DNA from: Clostridium sp. SCN 57-10
Lineage (GTDB): Bacteria > Bacillota > Clostridia > Oscillospirales > Butyricicoccaceae
Length of the DNA: 7,894 nucleotides
Assembly (NCBI GenBank): GCA_001725215.1
Contig: MEFT01000059.1
Span: forward strand, 1 to 7,894
Reading direction: 5' to 3'
This document shows, piece by piece, positions 5,705 through 7,894 of the stretch. Within the stretch, counting starts at the first letter, position 1. Every line of letters begins with the position of its first letter. Position numbers and translations under genes: made by a program. A model generated the notes under the pieces. It made no database searches and had not been told where the DNA came from. It worked only from the letters and a program-made list of their open reading frames with translations.

Positions 5705-6458
5705 GCTCAAAAAAACCGGACGCACGCTGTTTTCCCTGTTGTTCTGGCTGCTTGTATGGCAGCTTGCGGCGTCTGCCGTCGGGCAAGAGCTTTTAATTCC
5801 GTCTCCTAAAGCAGTCCTCGAAGAACTTCGAGGGCTGCTTGTTCAGCTTTCCTTTTGGCAGGCGGCGGGCACTTCTCTGCTGCGTGTGTTCGGCGGCTTC
5901 GCGATCGGCGTGATGCTCGGCATCCTACTCGCCGTGCTCACACAGGCATCTTCCCTTTTAGACGCGCTCTTTTCGCCCATGCTGCGCGTCATTCGGGCAA
6001 CGCCGGTGGCATCTTTCATCATCCTTGCGCTGCTGTGGCTTGCAAAGCCGCTTGTGCCCGTGTTCGTCGCCATGCTCATGGTGGTGCCCGTTATGTGGGG
6101 CAACGTTTCGGCGGGCATCGCGTCGGCCGACCGCGCGCTGCTTGAGCTGGCGTCTCTCTATCGTTTCGGCTGGCTCAAGACGATACGCCTTGTCTACCTA
6201 CCCGCCATCGCGCCGCACTTTTTTTCGGGCAGCATCGCGTCGCTCGGCATGGCGTGGAAGTCGGGCGTTGCGGCAGAGGTGCTCTGCCTGACCGCGCTTG
6301 CCGTCGGCACCAAGCTGTATTACGCGAAGATCTATCTTGAAACGCCCTCGCTTTTTGCATGGACAGCCGTCGTCATTATGCTGAGTTACCTGCTTGAACG
6401 CGCGTTTCTCACCCTTTACAACGCACTGCGCAAACGTCAAAAAGGAGGTGCCCTATGA
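5682..6458 (+). CDS. ABC transporter permease, SsuC/TauC-like
   Basis: This 258-residue integral membrane protein forms the translocation pore, presumably as a homodimer. Hydrophobic segments at roughly 14-34, 66-88, 105-121, 125-147, 180-206 and 225-245 are compatible with six transmembrane helices of the BPD_transp_1 domain. The cytoplasmic EAA loop is visible as ELASLYRFGWLKTIRLVYLPAI at about 155-176, with the invariant Gly (G163) and the Leu-Pro pair at 173-174 that dock on the ATPase. LLIPSPKAVLEEL near 37-49 is typical of SsuC/TauC-type permeases. ATG 5682 has GGAGGAG at 5666-5672 inside the lipoprotein gene, giving a 23-nt overlap and probable coupling; longer in-frame upstream extensions lie in lipoprotein coding sequence and lack family similarity. 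A strong RNA hairpin occurs early in the coding sequence. The stop overlaps the ATPase start by 4 nt. Confidence 0.93.
   Translation: MRASTSNKLKKTGRTLFSLLFWLLVWQLAASAVGQELLIPSPKAVLEELRGLLVQLSFWQAAGTSLLRVFGGFAIGVMLGILLAVLTQASSLLDALFSPMLRVIRATPVASFIILALLWLAKPLVPVFVAMLMVVPVMWGNVSAGIASADRALLELASLYRFGWLKTIRLVYLPAIAPHFFSGSIASLGMAWKSGVAAEVLCLTALAVGTKLYYAKIYLETPSLFAWTAVVIMLSYLLERAFLTLYNALRKRQKGGAL
5809..5840 (+). repeat. Strong hairpin inside the permease coding sequence
   Basis: Bases 5809-5823 pair with 5826-5840 over 15 positions, with one G-U wobble (T5815 with G5834) and no bulge. In practice this is about 13-14 pairs with a small loop around AA at 5824-5825. It encodes the residues around KAVLEELRGLL. 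It lies about 105 nt past the lipoprotein stop. No T-tract follows, so it is not an intrinsic terminator. It could protect the 3' end of a shortened lipoprotein mRNA. Confidence 0.5.
6440..6450 (+). promoter_or_regulatory. Near-perfect Shine-Dalgarno for the ATPase
   Basis: AAAAGGAGGTG is nearly a full complement to the 16S rRNA 3' tail and ends 4 nt before ATG 6455. It lies within the last codons of the permease and should allow efficient reinitiation or independent initiation despite the 4-nt ATGA overlap. Confidence 0.85.
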
Positions 6459-7006
6459 TCGTGCAGCAAGTTTCTGTCACGTTTGGCGACAAACGTGTGC
6501 TTTCCTCCTTCTCCGCTGATTTTTCACACGGCATCACCTGTCTGCGCGGCGCTTCTGGTGGCGGAAAAACCACGCTGCTGCGTGTGCTTGCCGGTCTTCA
6601 AAAGCCGGACAACGGCACGGTACTTCAGCCTTTTTGCCGCCCCGCCTTTATGTTTCAGGAAGATCGCCTGTTTCCATGGCTGACGGCGGCTCAAAATGTT
6701 TCCGCCGTGCTGAGCGCACCCAATCTGCGCGAAGCCGCTAAATGGCTTGCGGCTGTTGAGCTAAACGGCGAAGAAGACTCCTACCCCGGCCAGCTTTCGG
6801 GCGGCATGCAGCGGCGCGTTGCTTTGGCGCGCACACTCGCCTATCAGGGAGACGCGCTGCTTCTCGACGAGCCATTCAAAGGGCTTGACCCGCCGCTCGT
6901 GCGCCGCTTGATACCGCTTGTAACCCGCCAGACGGTTCCCGTGATTATCGCGACCCACTCGGATGAGGAAATTGCGCTGCTCGGCGGACGCGTTATCGAT
7001 TTATAG
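6455..7006 (+). CDS. Compact ABC transporter ATP-binding protein
   Basis: This cytosolic ATPase powers the importer. All core elements are present: Walker A GASGGGKTT (32-40, K38), Q-loop Q68 in FMFQEDRLFPWLT, signature LSGGMQRR (114-121), Walker B ALLLDEP with D138 and catalytic E139, D-loop GLD (143-145) and switch H168 in IATHSDEE. The FQEDRLFPWLT and NVSAVL segments are typical of SsuB/TauB-type ATPases. It is only 183 residues, against roughly 240-260 for that group. The Walker A to Q-loop segment is shortened to 30 residues, and the protein stops about 15 residues after the H-switch, so the usual C-terminal extension is absent. No frameshift or premature break is apparent: the stop is directly followed by the operon terminator, and the motifs are intact. 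It is probably functional. The start overlaps the permease stop by 4 nt. Confidence 0.95.
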   Translation: MIVQQVSVTFGDKRVLSSFSADFSHGITCLRGASGGGKTTLLRVLAGLQKPDNGTVLQPFCRPAFMFQEDRLFPWLTAAQNVSAVLSAPNLREAAKWLAAVELNGEEDSYPGQLSGGMQRRVALARTLAYQGDALLLDEPFKGLDPPLVRRLIPLVTRQTVPVIIATHSDEEIALLGGRVIDL

Positions 7007-7008
7007 CA

Positions 7009-7053
7009 GAATAAAACAGACCATTCCGAAAGGAATGGTCTGTTTTATTCTTA
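7009..7053. terminator. Bidirectional intrinsic terminator
   Basis: A perfect 19-bp stem pairs 7009-7027 with 7032-7050 around a GAAA tetraloop. The stem base is A/T-rich on both sides, so the GC-richer core (ACAGACCATTCC paired with GGAATGGTCTGT) is followed by TTTTATTCTT on the plus strand and by TTTTATTC on the minus strand. It sits 2 nt after the ATPase stop and 20 nt from the stop of the convergent HAD gene, so it can end both transcripts. Confidence 0.95.
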
Positions 7054-7070
7054 AGCAAAAGGGAAGCTTT

Positions 7071-7757
7071 TCATATCTCCTTCGAGGAGCGTGCCGTTTC
7101 CTCCCCGAGCAGCAGCATGTCGGCCATACATTCATAATCACGGGCATAGAGATCGGACAGAGCACGAATTTCCTCCTGCTGAGCCGCGGCACTGGCATCA
7201 TAAATGGCGACCACAGGAAAACCGGCCTTTTTCGCCGTTTCAATGGCAAACAGCGCGTCTTCAAACACCAGTGTTGTCTTCTTTTCGGTTCCCAAGCAAT
7301 CGAGCGCCCGCAGGAAAATCGCGGGGGAGTCTTTGCCCTTGCCTACCTCGGCGCAGGTAAACACCCCTTTGAAATAGGGCAGCAGTCCTGTGCGCGTCAG
7401 CGCCGCAAGCGCAAGGTGGCGCGCCGTAGCCGTTGCAACGCACATAGGTATGCCCTTTGCGCGCAGCTTTTCCAAAAGCTCGGTTGCGCCCGGCTTTGGC
7501 AGCACGACCTCGCGGTATTGATACTCCAGATTCCCGTTGACGATCTCTACAATTTGCGCGACAGTGCATTGCACACCATATTCCGCAATGAGGTATTCCG
7601 CCGCCTGCATAAGGCTGAGCGGGCGAAGCTGCTCGCGCAGGTCGTCTCGCGGTGTAATGTCAAGCGCACGCAAAATATCCGCGCCGACATTTTCCCATAT
7701 GTGCATCGAATCGAGCAGCGTACCGTCCATATCAAAAATCGCGCCGGTTATCTCCAT
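7071..7757 (-). CDS. HAD-superfamily phosphatase, beta-phosphoglucomutase-like
   Basis: This is a 228-residue soluble HAD hydrolase of subfamily I with a helical cap, in the branch containing beta-phosphoglucomutase and GS1/YcjU-like sugar-phosphate phosphatases. Motif I is FDMDGTLLDS with D9 and D11. The cap spans about 16-82. Motif II is VATAT with T109. Motif III is the Lys of GKGKDSPAIF (K142). Motif IV is LVFEDALFAIETAKKAGF with E166 and D167, the ED pattern typical of this branch. Substrate cannot be read. It is only distantly like the HAD protein at 1320, so this is not a recent duplication. The start at 7757 places motif I at the N-terminus and has AAGGA (minus strand, 7764-7768) about 7 nt upstream. 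An in-frame ATG 20 codons earlier (7817) lies at the -35 element and is rejected. The gene is monocistronic here and converges on the ABC operon. Confidence 0.92.
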   Translation of the reverse strand: MEITGAIFDMDGTLLDSMHIWENVGADILRALDITPRDDLREQLRPLSLMQAAEYLIAEYGVQCTVAQIVEIVNGNLEYQYREVVLPKPGATELLEKLRAKGIPMCVATATARHLALAALTRTGLLPYFKGVFTCAEVGKGKDSPAIFLRALDCLGTEKKTTLVFEDALFAIETAKKAGFPVVAIYDASAAAQQEEIRALSDLYARDYECMADMLLLGEETARSSKEI

Positions 7758-7788
7758 TGTGTATCCTTCTCTTTCATAAGCTCTCTCT

Positions 7789-7817
7789 ATGATACCCGAA
7801 GCACCGGTAAATTGCAA
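7789..7817 (-). promoter_or_regulatory. Promoter of the minus-strand HAD gene
   Basis: On the minus strand TTGCAA (7817-7812) and TATCAT (7794-7789) are separated by exactly 17 bp. The match is 5 of 6 at -35 (TTGACA) and 5 of 6 at -10 (TATAAT) if TTGCAA is scored with its two inner bases swapped, otherwise 4 of 6 at -35. Transcription would start near 7782, giving a leader of about 25 nt with the AAGGA ribosome-binding site. Confidence 0.7.
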
Positions 7818-7836
7818 CCTCGGCTGCGCGCCACGC

Positions 7837-7865
7837 TTTACGAAGCAAGTTTACTGTGATAAAAT
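7837..7865 (+). promoter_or_regulatory. Putative divergent promoter at the right edge
   Basis: TTTACG (7837-7842, 4 of 6 at -35) lies 17 bp before TAAAAT (7860-7865, 5 of 6 at -10), pointing rightward. The stretch 7818-7894 holds no gene. A GTGAT/ATCAC inverted repeat (7856-7860, 7876-7880) straddles the -10 and the likely start. The window ends in GGGAGG, a plausible Shine-Dalgarno for a gene starting just outside. Confidence 0.45.
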
Positions 7866-7888
7866 CCAACTAATCATCACGGTGCGCC

Positions 7889-7894
7889 GGGAGG
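7889..7894 (+). promoter_or_regulatory. Possible Shine-Dalgarno of an off-window gene
   Basis: GGGAGG ends the window, about 17-20 nt past the predicted start of the rightward promoter. The start codon would fall beyond the edge, so this rests on position and composition only. Confidence 0.35.

Noticed and set aside
6963..7859. A 298-codon plus-strand open frame over the right-hand part
   Set aside because: It begins inside the ATPase gene, runs through the bidirectional terminator and lies antisense to the HAD gene, whose four motifs and promoter are clear. No recognisable domain.

Overview
The window is a moderately GC-rich bacterial chromosome segment packed with protein genes. It most resembles a Bacillota genome of class Clostridia, perhaps an Oscillospiraceae-type gut anaerobe. 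The clues are very strong purine-rich Shine-Dalgarno sequences (one reads AAAGGAGGTG), a lipoprotein with a Ser/Thr/Ala/Pro-rich linker after its lipobox cysteine, a TTG start, consensus sigma-A promoters and tight translational coupling. The taxonomic placement is an inference from style, not from a marker gene. I see no mobile element, CRISPR array, tRNA or rRNA.

Region 1 (1-3870) is a plus-strand run of five genes that ends at a strong intrinsic terminator. The genes are guaB (IMP dehydrogenase, 5' end cut by the window edge), a HAD phosphatase, a SagB-type nitroreductase-like flavoprotein, a YbaN/DUF454 inner-membrane protein and pcp (pyroglutamyl-peptidase I). The first three are closely spaced. 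The DUF454 gene follows an 80-nt gap holding a 12-bp hairpin that covers its own Shine-Dalgarno sequence. The functions do not form one pathway: purine synthesis, phosphate-ester hydrolysis, redox, membrane, peptide trimming. The group looks like a housekeeping run rather than a dedicated system.

Region 2 (3871-7053) is a self-contained regulated transport operon. A perfect-consensus promoter (TTGACA, 17 bp, TATAAT) is followed at once by an 18-bp near-perfect palindrome covering the predicted transcription start. The genes are a Crp/Fnr-family regulator, a substrate-binding lipoprotein of the NMT1/SsuA/TauA type, a permease and an unusually short ATPase. They overlap by 4, 23 and 4 nt, and the unit ends at a 19-bp-stem bidirectional terminator. 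The simplest model is that the regulator binds the palindrome, controls its own operon and senses the imported solute or a redox/metabolic cue. The substrate cannot be read from the sequence.

Region 3 (7054-7894) holds a minus-strand HAD phosphatase of the beta-phosphoglucomutase-like subfamily that converges on the shared terminator and has a good promoter of its own. Beyond it a divergent plus-strand promoter and a purine-rich Shine-Dalgarno-like end point to a gene starting just outside the window.

The best leads for something new are the operator and regulator pairing at 3890-3938, the Shine-Dalgarno-masking hairpin at 2771-2808, and a strong hairpin inside the permease coding sequence at 5809-5840.
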